Source: Actinomadura rifamycini DSM 43936
GTDB taxonomy: Bacteria; Actinomycetota; Actinomycetes; Streptosporangiales; Streptosporangiaceae
Direction of reading: 5' to 3'
Assembly (NCBI RefSeq): GCF_000425065.1
Contig: NZ_AULB01000010.1
Span: 124,001-188,000, forward strand
Length of the DNA: 64,000 nucleotides
Below the pieces are notes generated by a model. The model made no database searches. It was not told where the DNA came from and saw only the letters and a program-made list of their open reading frames with translations. This document shows positions 8,401 to 17,179 of the stretch, in pieces. A program made the position numbers and the translations under genes. Every line of letters starts with the position of its first letter. Within the stretch, counting starts at the first letter, position 1.

Positions 8401-9261
8401 TCAGGCGGGGCGGCAGCGGGCGCACGGCCGGTACCCGGCGGCCCGCGCGGCGGCCAGGTTCGCGAAGCCGCGGCGGTGGGCGGGGGTGATGCGGCGCGCG
8501 TCGCCGCACGTCGGGTAGCACACGATGCCGGTGGTGCCGCTGCCGATCAGCCGGGTGCCGCGCCGGGCGAGGTCGGCGACGGCGTCCACGTCGACGTCCT
8601 CGCCGCGCAGCAGCCGCAGCTTGGCGTCGTCGCCGAACACGTACTGCCCGGCGGACCCGTCGGAGCGGGTGACGCGGTGGCAGGGGATCAGCAGCGGGAC
8701 GGGGTTGCGGCCCAGCGCCGTCCCGACGGCCCGCACCGCCCGCGGATGGCCCGCCTCCCGCGCGACCCACGCGTAGGGGCGGATCTGCCCGCGCGGGATG
8801 GCGGCGGCGGCGCGCAGCACCGCCGCCTCGAACTCGGTGAGGCCGCGCAGGTCGAGCGGGACCCCGGCGGGGCGGCCGGCGCGCAGCGCGGGCAGCAGCC
8901 CGGCGGGCGGACGGTCGGCGGGCAGCAGCGGCCGCGCGAACCGTTCGCGGAACGCGGCGGTGAACGCCTCGGCGTCCAGCCCGGCGCGCAGGAACGCCAC
9001 GCCCCGGTCGGTGAAGGCGACGTGCAGGTCCGGCAGGGGGCCCGGGACGCAGACGCGGCGCGCGGCGATGCGGTCCAGCAGCCCGGGCGGCGCGTCGGCG
9101 GCCAGCCCGGACAGACCGGCGGCCAGATCGGCGGCCAGGCCGCCCGCCGGATCGAGCGCCGCGTCGGGCGCCGGACCGGAACCGGGCCGATCGGCCCGGC
9201 GGTCCGCACGGCCGAACACGGGGCCGTTCGCGGGACTGTTCGCGGGATCGGTGCGGGTCAT
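8401..9261 (-). CDS. Methylated-DNA cysteine methyltransferase fused to a C-terminal Ada-type zinc domain
   Basis: 286 residues. After a low-complexity N-terminus and a variable domain, residues ~155-235 hold an O6-alkylguanine-DNA methyltransferase with the acceptor motif PCHRV (LLIPCHRVTRSDG) and the wing GTALGRNP. Residues ~240-286 form an Ada metal-binding domain: C-Y-P-T-C then C-A-R-C near the very end, the four Cys ligands that in Ada also accept methyl groups from phosphotriesters. The order is reversed compared with E. coli Ada, where the Zn domain is N-terminal, and the AraC HTH is missing. The start ATG overlaps the stop of the ECF sigma gene (ATGA), indicating translational coupling. 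Confidence 0.85.
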   Translation of the reverse strand: MTRTDPANSPANGPVFGRADRRADRPGSGPAPDAALDPAGGLAADLAAGLSGLAADAPPGLLDRIAARRVCVPGPLPDLHVAFTDRGVAFLRAGLDAEAFTAAFRERFARPLLPADRPPAGLLPALRAGRPAGVPLDLRGLTEFEAAVLRAAAAIPRGQIRPYAWVAREAGHPRAVRAVGTALGRNPVPLLIPCHRVTRSDGSAGQYVFGDDAKLRLLRGEDVDVDAVADLARRGTRLIGSGTTGIVCYPTCGDARRITPAHRRGFANLAAARAAGYRPCARCRPA

Positions 9262-9917
9262 CGGTTCCCCCCTCGCTGTGCGGGACGCCGCGTCCCCTGG
9301 TCGTCCTCGCGGGCGGCGCGCAGGCGGGCCAATCCGCGGGAGATGTGCGACTTGACGGTGCCCTGCGGCAGGCCGAGCACGTCGGCGATCTCGGCGACGG
9401 GCAGGTCGGCGACGTGCCGCAGCACCACGGCGGCGCGCTGCCGCTCGGGCAGCCCGGCCAGCAGCGCGGCCAGTTCCCGGCCGGTCTCGCGCCGCGCCGC
9501 GGCGTCCTCCACGCCCTCGGCCGGGTCGGGCGGATCGCCGGCGTCCTCCAGCGGGCCCGGCCGCGGCCGCCGCGCCGCCGACCGCAGCCCGTTGCGCCAC
9601 AGGTTCATCAGGATCGTCAGCAGCCAGGCGCGGGGCCGCAGCGCGGCGATCCGGTCCGGCCCGTACCCGCACAGCGCCCGGTAGGCGCGCAGGAACGCCT
9701 CGGCGGACAGGTCCTCCGCCTCGGCCCACCGGCCGCACAGCCGCAGCGCGGTGGAGAACACCACACCCCGGTACGCCTCGTACAGCACCGCGAACCCCGC
9801 GTCCAGGTCGCCGGCGAGCGCCGCGGCGACCTCGGCGCCGCGTTCGTCCGGCGGGGCCGGGACGTCGCGGGCCTGCGGTGCGTCGCCGATCGCCGGTGCC
9901 TCCGTCGTAACCGTCAC
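9258..9917 (-). CDS. ECF-type RNA polymerase sigma factor
   Basis: 219 residues. Sigma-70 region 2 (FAVLYEAYRGVVFSTALRLCGRWAEAEDLSAEAFLRAYRAL ... PRAWLLTILMNLWRN) and region 4 (LAALLAGLPERQRAAVVLRHVADLPVAEIADVLGLPQGTVKSHISRGLARLR) are complete. No anti-sigma factor is adjacent; instead the next gene (4-bp overlap) is the alkyltransferase-Ada fusion, so the pair is plausibly a DNA alkylation response. An acidic Ala/Pro N-terminal extension of about 30 residues precedes region 2. Confidence 0.88.
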   Translation of the reverse strand: MTVTTEAPAIGDAPQARDVPAPPDERGAEVAAALAGDLDAGFAVLYEAYRGVVFSTALRLCGRWAEAEDLSAEAFLRAYRALCGYGPDRIAALRPRAWLLTILMNLWRNGLRSAARRPRPGPLEDAGDPPDPAEGVEDAAARRETGRELAALLAGLPERQRAAVVLRHVADLPVAEIADVLGLPQGTVKSHISRGLARLRAAREDDQGTRRPAQRGGNR

Positions 9918-9972
9918 TTCCGTTCAACACCGCACCGCCCGGACCGGTTGCACCCCGCCCCGGGCGGGGCCG

Positions 9973-10638
9973 TCAGCCGAGCCAGCCGGGGCGGATCATG
10001 CCGGTCTCGTAGGCCAGGACGACCAGCTGCGCCCGGTCGCGCGCCCCGACCTTGGCCAGGATACGGCTGACATGGGTCTTGGCGGTGGCGGGAGACAGCA
10101 CCAGCCGCCCGGCGATCTCCTCGTTGGACAGCCCCGCCGCCACCAGGGCCAGCACCTCGCGTTCCCGGTCGGTGAGGGCGTCGAGCCGCGCGGCGGGCGG
10201 CGGCGTGCTGATGCGGGACGCGAACTCGGCGATGAGCCGCCGCGTCACGGTCGGCGCCAGCAGCGCGTCGCCGCGCGCGACGACCCGCACGCCGTGGATC
10301 AGCTCGGGCGGCTCGGTGTCCTTGACCAGGAACCCGCTGGCGCCCGCCTTGATCGCCCCGTAGACGTAGTCGTCGAGGTCGAAGGTCGTCAGGATCACCA
10401 CGCGGACGTCGTCGAGGCGCGGGTCGCCGGTGATGCGGCGGGTGGCCTCGAGCCCGTCGAGGACGGGCATGCGGATGTCCATCAGGACCACGTCGGGCCG
10501 CAGCTCGGCGGCCAGCCGCACGGCCCGTTCGCCGTCCCCGCACTCGGCGACGATCTCAATGTCGTCCTCGCCTTCCAGGATCGACCGGAAACCCGCCCGC
10601 ACCAGCGTCTGGTCGTCGGCCAGCACTACCCGGATCAC
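9973..10638 (-). CDS. NarL/LuxR-family response regulator (pair with the 10.7-12.3 kb kinase)
   Basis: 221 residues. Receiver domain with the acidic pair DDQ, phospho-acceptor Asp in VVLMDIRMPVLDG, conserved Thr (ILTTF) and Lys (FLVKDTEP); LuxR HTH at residues ~150-210 (LTDREREVLALVAAGLSNEEIAGRLVLSPATAKTHVSRILAKVGA). It lies downstream of the histidine kinase gene by 85 bp on the same strand. It closely resembles the response regulator at 56025-56684 over both domains, suggesting duplication of a two-component module. Confidence 0.92.
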   Translation of the reverse strand: MIRVVLADDQTLVRAGFRSILEGEDDIEIVAECGDGERAVRLAAELRPDVVLMDIRMPVLDGLEATRRITGDPRLDDVRVVILTTFDLDDYVYGAIKAGASGFLVKDTEPPELIHGVRVVARGDALLAPTVTRRLIAEFASRISTPPPAARLDALTDREREVLALVAAGLSNEEIAGRLVLSPATAKTHVSRILAKVGARDRAQLVVLAYETGMIRPGWLG

Positions 10639-10723
10639 GCCATCTCCTCCTTCAGCGGCGCCCGTCGCGCCGCGCTCACCCGTTTCCGCGCCCGCCCGGC
10701 GCGCCGTGCGTCCCGCCGCCGGG

Positions 10724-12286
10724 TCAGGCCCGGCCGCCCGGTCCGGACGCGCCGTCCGGCGGCCGGCCCAGCGGGAGCCGCGCCCACACCCGGAAGCCGC
10801 CGCCGGGGGCGGGCCCGGCCATCAGCTCGCCGCCGACGGCGGCGGCGCGCTCGCGCATCCCGCGCAGCCCGTCCCCGCCCGCGGCGGCGTCCGCGGGGGC
10901 GCCGGCGCCGTCGTCGACGACCTGGACGATCACCGCGGCGGGGGTGCGGCGGATCTCGACGGTGACCTTCTCGGCCCCGGAATGCCGGACGGCGTTGGTC
11001 AGCGCCTCCTGCACGATGCGGTATCCGGCGAGGCCGACCGGCGCGGGCAGTGTCGCCAGCGTCTCCAGACCCGTGCGGTCCGCCCGATCCGCGCGGTCCG
11101 CCGCGGTACCGTCCGCCGCGTTCCCCTCGGCCCCCGTCGCGTCGGGCGGCGTCGCGTCGGCCCCCGTCGCGTCGGGTGCGGGGGTGTCGGGTGCGGGCGC
11201 CAGGTCGCCGGCGCGCCGCACGACGAGTCCCGCCGCGGCCGTCTGCTCCAGCAGTTCCCCGACGCGCGCCAGCGACGGCACCGGCGCCACCGGGCCGCCG
11301 CCCGGCACCGGGCCCTCGCCGCCGATGCGGCCGGGAGCGTCGCCGTCCTGGTCGACCTGCCGCAGCACGCCCAGCACCCCGCGCAGCTCCCGCAGCGTCT
11401 CCTTGCTCGCCGCCTTGATCGCCTCCAGGGCCGCGTAGGCGCGCTCGGGGTCGTCGCGGCGGTGCAGCGCCGCACCCGCCTGCACGTTGATCAGAGATAT
11501 CTGGTGGGCCAGCACGTCGTGCAGCTCCCGCGCGATCCGCAGCCGCTCCTGCGTCTCGCGGCGCCGCGCCTCCTGCTCGCGGTCGCGTTCGGCGGCGGCC
11601 GCGCGCCGCTCGGCGGCCTCGGCCTGCGCGCGGCGACCGCGGATGTACTGGCCGGCGCCGACCGTGGCCAGCAGACCCAGCGTGAACGCCGCCAAGCCTT
11701 GGGCGTCCAGCGGCGCGTCCGGGTCGGAGTTGCTGTCGCCCCACAGCACCGACGCCACGATGAACCCGGCGTTCGACGCGAACACCGCGCTCAGCGGCAC
11801 GATCAGCCGGCATTCGACCGCCGCGCTGAACAGCGCGATGTAGGAGACGAGCATGATCGGCCCGTCGGGGTACCCGAGCGGGTAGTACACCTGCGGCACC
11901 GTGATCGCGACGGCCAGCACGATCGCGGGGTGGCGCCGCCGCACGGCCAGCGCCAGCGTCGCCGCGACGATCATCGCGGCGCCGGCCGGCCACAGGTTCC
12001 GGTCGCCGGGCCGGACGGCCGCCATGCTGAGTCCGAGCGTGGCCAGCAGCGCGACGGCGGCGAGCACGGCGTCCCCGCGCGGGACCGGCGGCCGCCGCGC
12101 GGTACGGGCCCCGCTTTCCGGGGCCCCGGATTCCGGGTCGGCGGCGAGGGCCGCCGCGCGGGTCCGCAGCCGCCGGACGAGCGGACGCGCGCGCCGGCCC
12201 GCGCGTCCCCCCGCCGGGCGTCCCGCGGGGTCGCCGGGGGAGGCGTCTGCGGAAGCGTCCGGGGGGAGGGCCGGTGGGGTGGTCAC
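10724..12286 (-). CDS. Sensor histidine kinase (HisKA_3 type)
   Basis: About 520 residues from GTG 12286, which lies a few bases after a TACGGT -10-like hexamer and may be leaderless. An Arg/Pro/Ala-rich N-terminus precedes about five membrane segments (residues ~80-220), a coiled stretch AEAAERRAAAAERDREQEARRR, the HisKA_3 dimerisation/phospho-acceptor motif ELHDVLAHQISLINVQAG, and a HATPase domain (VQEALTNAVRHSGA, N box; DGLRGMRERAAAVGGEL, G box). Between them is a ~60-residue Ala/Asp/Thr-rich repeat-like insert. Divergent from a second kinase gene with 225 bp between. Confidence 0.9.
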   Translation of the reverse strand: MTTPPALPPDASADASPGDPAGRPAGGRAGRRARPLVRRLRTRAAALAADPESGAPESGARTARRPPVPRGDAVLAAVALLATLGLSMAAVRPGDRNLWPAGAAMIVAATLALAVRRRHPAIVLAVAITVPQVYYPLGYPDGPIMLVSYIALFSAAVECRLIVPLSAVFASNAGFIVASVLWGDSNSDPDAPLDAQGLAAFTLGLLATVGAGQYIRGRRAQAEAAERRAAAAERDREQEARRRETQERLRIARELHDVLAHQISLINVQAGAALHRRDDPERAYAALEAIKAASKETLRELRGVLGVLRQVDQDGDAPGRIGGEGPVPGGGPVAPVPSLARVGELLEQTAAAGLVVRRAGDLAPAPDTPAPDATGADATPPDATGAEGNAADGTAADRADRADRTGLETLATLPAPVGLAGYRIVQEALTNAVRHSGAEKVTVEIRRTPAAVIVQVVDDGAGAPADAAAGGDGLRGMRERAAAVGGELMAGPAPGGGFRVWARLPLGRPPDGASGPGGRA

Positions 12287-12462
12287 GGCCCAACCGTAAT
12301 TGAGGCCGCCCCACCGCGTGACCGTCAGTGTGACGGGCCGGGAGGAAGGGCGGGGCGACTCGGTCCGTGACCGCGTGCGCGGGAGGGAACGCGCGTCGCC
12401 GGGCGGGCCGGTTACGGCCGGGGGAGAGGCCGGGGCGAAGGCCCGGCGAGCGCCGCGGACCT

Positions 12463-12474
12463 TGACTTTCGTCA
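12463..12474. promoter_or_regulatory. TGAC-N4-GTCA inverted repeat in the divergent kinase promoter region
   Basis: TGACTTTCGTCA sits 38 bp before the GTG of the plus-strand kinase gene and overlaps a TTGACT -35-like hexamer. The ACTTTCGTCA part recurs upstream of the ABC operon (17186-17195) and, with one change, upstream of dedA (19000-19009). It is therefore a candidate site for one of the local NarL-type regulators. Confidence 0.4.
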
Positions 12475-12511
12475 GTATCAGCGCAGATCGTCCCACTTGT
12501 AGCGTGGGCGG

Positions 12512-14428
12512 GTGAACGACTACGCCTCCCGTGTCCACGACCCTTCCGGACGGGACGCGCCGCGGGAACCGGCGCCCGCGCCCGCTCCGGCGCGCGTCCC
12601 GGTCGCGGCCCGGGTCGGAGCGGCGGTGCGCGCGGCGCGGGAAGCGGTGCGGCGGCCGACGCGCGCGATGAGGGCGCGCGACACGCTGCTGTGGGCCGTC
12701 CTGGTGCTGCCCCCGGCGATCAACGCGGTCGCCCCGCTCGAGACGGACTCGGCGTCCTGGTGGCTGCAGCCCGCCGGGATCGCGGTGATGGCGGTGGTGG
12801 TCGCGATGTCGCGGGCGCTGCCGATCGCGGCGCTGATCCTGGGCATCTCGACGACCGCCCTGCACGGCAACTTCGTGTTCGCCATGCCCGTCCTGGCCTA
12901 CCTCACGGGCCTGCGGTCGCAGCGGTCGCGGCCGGTGCTGTGGGGGTTCGCGTTCGTGCTGGCGGGCGGCGTCGCGCTCAGCATCCTCCGCGACCTCGAC
13001 GTGACCGTCTGGTTCCCCAGCACGGTGTGGCTGGTGCTGCTGGGCGTCCTGCCGTGGCTGATGGGCCGCTACTGGCGGCAGTACCAGGAGCTGGTCCGGG
13101 CGGGCTGGGACCGCGCCGAGCGCCTGGAGCGCGAGCAGCGCATCATCGCCGAGCAGGAGCGGCTGCGCGAGCGGGCCCGCATCGCCCAGGACATGCACGA
13201 CTCCCTCGGGCACGAGCTGGCGCTGATAGCGGTGCGGGCGGGCGCGCTGCAGGTCGCGCCGGGGCTGGACGAGCGGCACCGGGCCGCGGCGGCGGAGCTG
13301 CGCGCGGGCGCCGCCGAGGCGACCGAGCACCTGCGGGAGATCATCGGGGTGCTGCGCGAGGACGCCGCGGCTCCCGCGGGCACCGCGCCGCAGGCGCCCA
13401 CGCGGCCGGGCCGCGAAAGCATCCCCGAGCTGGTCGAGCGGGCCCGCGCGTCGGGCGTCCCGGTCCGCCTGGCCGACGACGAGGACGGGACGGACGGCGG
13501 CGGGGACGGGACGGACGGCGGCGGGGCGGCGGCCATGCTCGCGGCCGAGCCGATGCTGGCGCTGGCCGCGCACCGGGTGGTCCAGGAAGCGATCACCAAC
13601 GCCGCCAAGCACGCCCCGGGCGCCGCCGTCACCGTAAGCCTGTCCCGCACCGCCGACGGCCTCCCCGACGGCGCCGCCGGAGAGGTGCTCGTGGTGTCGG
13701 TCACCAACGACCCGCCGCCCGACGCGGCGCCGCTGCTGCCCTCCGGGGGCGGACGGGGCCTGACCGGCCTGTCCGAACGCGTCCGGCTCGCCGGGGGCGT
13801 CCTGCAGGCCGGGCCGCTGCCCGGCGGCGGCTTCCGGGTCACCGCACGCCTGCCCGCGGACCCGCAAGGCCCCGGCGGCCGCCCCCCGCACGCCGCCCCC
13901 GCCCCGTCCGCGGACGCCGCATCGCCCGCTACGACGGCCCTGCGCACCACGTTCGGGCTGCCCCCCGGCGACACCGGCGACCCGGGCGCGGCGCCGGGGC
14001 CGGTGAGCGAGTCCGCGCGGTACCTGGAGTGGGCGCGCCGCCGGGTCCGCCGCGGACTGATCACCGCGATCGTCGTCCCGGCGGCGCTGCTGGCGCTGCT
14101 GGGCGCCGTGATGGCCGGCCACCACGTCTACGTCACGCTGAACTCGGTGCTGGAACCCGCCGACTACCGCGCCCTGCGGATCGGCGCCGACCAGGCGGAC
14201 GCCGAGCGGACGCTGCCGGCCATGCAGACGGCCGGGACCGGCGTCGTCCGCGCGACGGTGCCCGAACCGCCGGGCGCCGCCTGCCGCTACTACAGCCCGG
14301 AGGCCAACCTGCTGGGCACCGAATGGGTCTACCGGCTGTGCTTCGCCGACGGACGCCTCATCACCAAGGACGCCTACAGCACCTCGGTGCTGTCGCGGCG
14401 GCTCGACGAACGAAGGGGAACCCCGTGA
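12512..14428 (+). CDS. Sensor histidine kinase with an extra C-terminal membrane domain
   Basis: 638 residues, unusually long for this class. After a Pro/Ala-rich N-terminus come five or so membrane segments (~60-190), a coiled linker, HisKA_3 (ARIAQDMHDSLGHELALIAVRAG) and HATPase (HRVVQEAITNAAKHAPGA; GGGRGLTGLSERVRLAGG). Unlike most relatives it continues ~190 residues past the ATPase: a Pro/Ala linker, a single membrane segment (LITAIVVPAALLALLGAVMAG) and a ~100-residue domain with two Cys (AACRYYSP, YRLCFADG). GTG 12512 has no Shine-Dalgarno but lies 6 bases after TAGCGT, so it may be leaderless. Its stop overlaps the response regulator start (GTGA). Confidence 0.9.
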   Translation: MNDYASRVHDPSGRDAPREPAPAPAPARVPVAARVGAAVRAAREAVRRPTRAMRARDTLLWAVLVLPPAINAVAPLETDSASWWLQPAGIAVMAVVVAMSRALPIAALILGISTTALHGNFVFAMPVLAYLTGLRSQRSRPVLWGFAFVLAGGVALSILRDLDVTVWFPSTVWLVLLGVLPWLMGRYWRQYQELVRAGWDRAERLEREQRIIAEQERLRERARIAQDMHDSLGHELALIAVRAGALQVAPGLDERHRAAAAELRAGAAEATEHLREIIGVLREDAAAPAGTAPQAPTRPGRESIPELVERARASGVPVRLADDEDGTDGGGDGTDGGGAAAMLAAEPMLALAAHRVVQEAITNAAKHAPGAAVTVSLSRTADGLPDGAAGEVLVVSVTNDPPPDAAPLLPSGGGRGLTGLSERVRLAGGVLQAGPLPGGGFRVTARLPADPQGPGGRPPHAAPAPSADAASPATTALRTTFGLPPGDTGDPGAAPGPVSESARYLEWARRRVRRGLITAIVVPAALLALLGAVMAGHHVYVTLNSVLEPADYRALRIGADQADAERTLPAMQTAGTGVVRATVPEPPGAACRYYSPEANLLGTEWVYRLCFADGRLITKDAYSTSVLSRRLDERRGTP

Positions 14429-15138
14429 TCCGCGTACTGCTCGCCGACGACGAGGCCATGATCCGCGCCGGGGTGCGGGCGATCCTGGCCGCCGATCCCG
14501 GGATCGAGGTCGTCGCCGAGGCCGCCGACGGGCGGGAGGCCGTCGAGGGCGTGCTGGCGCACCGTCCCGACGTCGCGCTGCTGGACATCCGCATGCCGCG
14601 GCTGGACGGGCTGGCCGCCGCGGAGGAGCTGCGCCGCGCCGCGCCCGGCACGGGGATCGTCATGCTGACCACCTTCGGGGAGGACGAGTACATCGTCCGG
14701 GCGCTGTCGGGCGGCGCGGGCGGGTTCCTGCTGAAGTCGGGCGACCCGCACGAGCTGATCGCGGGGGTGCGGGCGGTCGCGGACGGCGCGGCGTACCTGT
14801 CGCCGAAGGTGGCGCACCGCGTCATCGGGGAGCTGCGCGGCGGCCGCATGTCGCAGGAGGCCCGCGCCCGGCGCCGCATCGCCGACCTGACGCCGCGGGA
14901 GCGGCAGGTGCTGGCGCTGGTGGGCGCCGGGCTGTCCAACGCCGAGATCGCCCAGCGGCTGCACGTGGTGGAGGGCACGGTGAAGGCGTACGTGTCGGCC
15001 ATCCTGACGCGGCTGGAGGTCAGGAACCGGGTGCAGGCGGCGATCGTGGCCTATGAGGCCGGTCTGGTCGACGGGGCGCCCGCCGACGCCGGCGGCGGTG
15101 GCGCCGGGGAGGTTTCGGGCCTGGGCGGCGGGCGGTAG
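14425..15138 (+). CDS. NarL/LuxR-family response regulator
   Basis: 237 residues. Receiver: DDEAMIRAG, phospho-acceptor Asp in VALLDIRMPRLDG, Thr in VMLTTFGED, Lys in FLLKSGDP. LuxR-type HTH: LTPRERQVLALVGAGLSNAEIAQRLHVVEGTVKAYVSAILTRLEV. The tail is Gly-rich. GTG 14425 overlaps the kinase stop by 4 bp, so kinase and regulator are coupled. The next genes, on the opposite strand and convergent, form an ABC exporter whose promoter carries the same ACTTTCG motif as this operon's promoter, making them a likely target. Confidence 0.92.
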   Translation: MIRVLLADDEAMIRAGVRAILAADPGIEVVAEAADGREAVEGVLAHRPDVALLDIRMPRLDGLAAAEELRRAAPGTGIVMLTTFGEDEYIVRALSGGAGGFLLKSGDPHELIAGVRAVADGAAYLSPKVAHRVIGELRGGRMSQEARARRRIADLTPRERQVLALVGAGLSNAEIAQRLHVVEGTVKAYVSAILTRLEVRNRVQAAIVAYEAGLVDGAPADAGGGGAGEVSGLGGGR

Positions 15139-15205
15139 AGCCGCGGGCCCGTCCGAGCGCGCCCGCCCCCGCCTCCGCACCCGTCCCCGGACGCCCCGCC
15201 CCGTA

Positions 15206-15251
15206 CGCCCGGGCCGCCGCACGCGTCGACCGCGGTGCGGCGTCCCGGGCG
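15206..15251. terminator. Large hairpin between convergent response regulator and ABC permease genes
   Basis: CGCCCGGG (15206-15213) pairs with CCCGGGCG (15244-15251) and, inside it, GCCGCAC (15216-15222) pairs with GTGCGGC (15235-15241), with a 2-nt internal bulge on each side and a 12-nt loop. Placed between two convergent stop codons, it can serve both strands. Confidence 0.75.
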
Positions 15252-15285
15252 TCCGAACCGTTTTCCAGCCCGTGGTCCGGGCGGG

Positions 15286-16164
15286 TCAGGCGTCCCGGCG
15301 GCGCAGCATCACCGTGCCGAACCACAGGGCCGCCGCCGACCACACCGCCACGATGAGCAGACCCGCGGCGGCCGGATAGGGCCCGCCGTCCCCGGCCAGG
15401 AAGTAGCGGCCCGCCGTCGCCGGCAGCGCGTCCCCCACACTCTTCAGCAGGTCGGAGCGGGCGTTGGCCAGGGACATCGGCACCACCATCAGGAACAGGA
15501 ACGCCGTGGTGAGGGTGGCCGCGGCACTGCGCAGCACCGCCGCGACACCCGTCATCAGCAGGCTCGTCAGCGCCAGGTACGCCCCCGCGGCCAGGGCGTC
15601 CCGCACGAGACCGCCCGCCTCCAGACGGCCCCACTCGCCCAGGACCGGCGCACTGATCGCGGCACCGGCGAGGACCAGGACGACCCCGGCGGGCAGCGTC
15701 ACGGCCGCGACGACGGACGCCTTGGCCGCCAGCATTCGGCCGCGCAGCGGCACGCACTGCAGCGTCGTGCGGACGCTTCCGGTGGCGTACTCGCCGGTGA
15801 CGGCCAGGATCGCCAGGGCCAGCACCACGAACTGCACCAGGTCGATCGCGCCGACCGGGATGTCGGACACCGCGACCGCCCCGGGCGGCTCGACGCCGGG
15901 CTGCCCGGAGGTGTTGTCCGTCGCGGTGTCGGTCGCCAGGATCACGCAGAACACGCCCATCATGGCGACCGCGCCGGCCAGGTTCCACCAGGTGGACCGC
16001 ACCGACCACAGCTTGATCCACTCGGCGGCGAACGCCCCGCGGAACCCGCCGCCCGCACCCGGCCGGGCCCGCCCGTCCGCGGACCGGACCGCACCCGCCC
16101 CGGCCGTCGCCCGGCCGATCGTCGTGCCGGCCGTCGCGCCGGCCGTCGTGTCCCGGGCGGTCAT
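15286..16164 (-). CDS. ABC-2 type transporter permease subunit
   Basis: 292 residues. A ~45-residue Ala/Thr/Gly-rich N-terminus precedes FRGAFAAEWIKLWSVRSTWWNL, the usual amphipathic start of ABC-2 permeases, and six membrane segments follow (e.g. LAGAVAMMGVFCVIL, FVVLALAILAVTGEYATGSVRTTL, VVAAVTLPAGVVLVLAGAAI, LALTSLLMTGVAAVL, TTAFLFLMVVPMSL, LLIVAVWSAAALWFGTVML). The conserved GEYATGSVRTTL loop is present. Its ATG overlaps the stop of the ATP-binding gene (4 bp). It is likely a drug or peptide export subunit, as for many gene pairs next to NarL-type two-component systems. Confidence 0.88.
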   Translation of the reverse strand: MTARDTTAGATAGTTIGRATAGAGAVRSADGRARPGAGGGFRGAFAAEWIKLWSVRSTWWNLAGAVAMMGVFCVILATDTATDNTSGQPGVEPPGAVAVSDIPVGAIDLVQFVVLALAILAVTGEYATGSVRTTLQCVPLRGRMLAAKASVVAAVTLPAGVVLVLAGAAISAPVLGEWGRLEAGGLVRDALAAGAYLALTSLLMTGVAAVLRSAAATLTTAFLFLMVVPMSLANARSDLLKSVGDALPATAGRYFLAGDGGPYPAAAGLLIVAVWSAAALWFGTVMLRRRDA

Positions 16165-17099
16165 CGCGCCGTCACCTCCGCGCCGGGCGCGGCGTCGTAC
16201 TCGACGCTCGAGCCGGTCAGTTCCATGTACGCCTCCTCGAGCGACGCCCGGACGGTCGTCAGCTCGAACAGCGGCAGCCCGGCGGCGTGCGCGACCGTCC
16301 CGACCTGCTCCGCCGACGCGCCCGACACCAGCAGCTCGCCGTCGTCGCCCGGCCGCACCCGCGCCCCCTCCGGGCCCAGCCCGGCCGTGATCCGCGCGGC
16401 GAGGTCGCCCGCGCGCGGGCCGCGCACCCGCACCGTGTTCCGCGAACTCGCGGCGATCACCTCCGAAACCGGCGCGTCCGCGAGGAGGCGGCCCTTCCCG
16501 ATGACCACCAGCCGGTCCGCGGTCAGCTGCATCTCGCTCATGAGGTGGGACGAGACGAACACGGTGCGGCCCTCGGCCGCCAGCGACCGCATCAGCCGCC
16601 GCACCCACAGCACCCCGTCGGGGTCGAGGCCGTTCACCGGCTCGTCGAACAGCAGCACCCCCGGATCGCCCAGCAGCGCCCCGGCGATGCCCAGCCGCTG
16701 GCTCATCCCCAGCGAGAACGTCCCGGCGCGCCGCCCGGCGACCGCCTCCAGCCCCACGGCCGCCAGCACCTCCTCGACACGCCGCACCGGGATGCCGTTG
16801 GAGGCCGCCATCGCCAGCAGGTGCCGCCGCGCCGACCGCCCGGGATGCACGGCCTTGGCGTCCAGCAGCGCCCCCACCTCGCGCAGCGGACGCGGCAGGT
16901 CCCGGTAGGCGCGGCCGCCGATGAGCGCCTCACCGGAGGTGGGGCGGTCCAGGCCCAGGACCATCCGCATCGTCGTGGACTTCCCCGCCCCGTTCGGGCC
17001 GAGGAACCCCGTCACCCGCCCCGCGGCGACGTCCATCGTCAGGCCGTCGACGGCGGTGCGGCCGCCGTACCGTTTCGTCAATCCCCGCACAGTGATCAT
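16161..17099 (-). CDS. ABC transporter ATP-binding protein (ABC-2 exporter)
   Basis: 312 residues. Walker A GPNGAGKST, a Q-loop region, a signature motif degenerate as SLGMSQRLGIAGAL, Walker B VLLFDEPVNGLDPDG, H-loop SSHLMSEM. The C-terminal ~90 residues form the DrrA/CcmA-type accessory domain common in exporters of antibiotics. First gene of a two-gene operon with the permease. The promoter region 17100-17240 holds the CCCCCCACTTTCGTCA motif (on the minus strand TGACGAAAGTGGGGGG). Confidence 0.92.
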   Translation of the reverse strand: MITVRGLTKRYGGRTAVDGLTMDVAAGRVTGFLGPNGAGKSTTMRMVLGLDRPTSGEALIGGRAYRDLPRPLREVGALLDAKAVHPGRSARRHLLAMAASNGIPVRRVEEVLAAVGLEAVAGRRAGTFSLGMSQRLGIAGALLGDPGVLLFDEPVNGLDPDGVLWVRRLMRSLAAEGRTVFVSSHLMSEMQLTADRLVVIGKGRLLADAPVSEVIAASSRNTVRVRGPRAGDLAARITAGLGPEGARVRPGDDGELLVSGASAEQVGTVAHAAGLPLFELTTVRASLEEAYMELTGSSVEYDAAPGAEVTAR

Positions 17100-17179
17100 C
17101 GCGTCTCCCGATCCGTGTTCACCTGCACGAACCTAGGAGCCGGGGGAGGGGCCGAGCAGTGCGCGAACGGCACCGGCGT

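Noticed and set aside
10724..14125. Very long minus-strand frame of 1133 codons
   Set aside because: Only the part from 12286 down has kinase features; the upstream ~610 codons are antisense to the plus-strand kinase and Gly/Arg/His-rich.
12691..15138. 815-codon plus-strand frame spanning kinase and regulator
   Set aside because: Its first ~570 codons are an out-of-frame shadow of the kinase; the true response regulator starts at GTG 14425.
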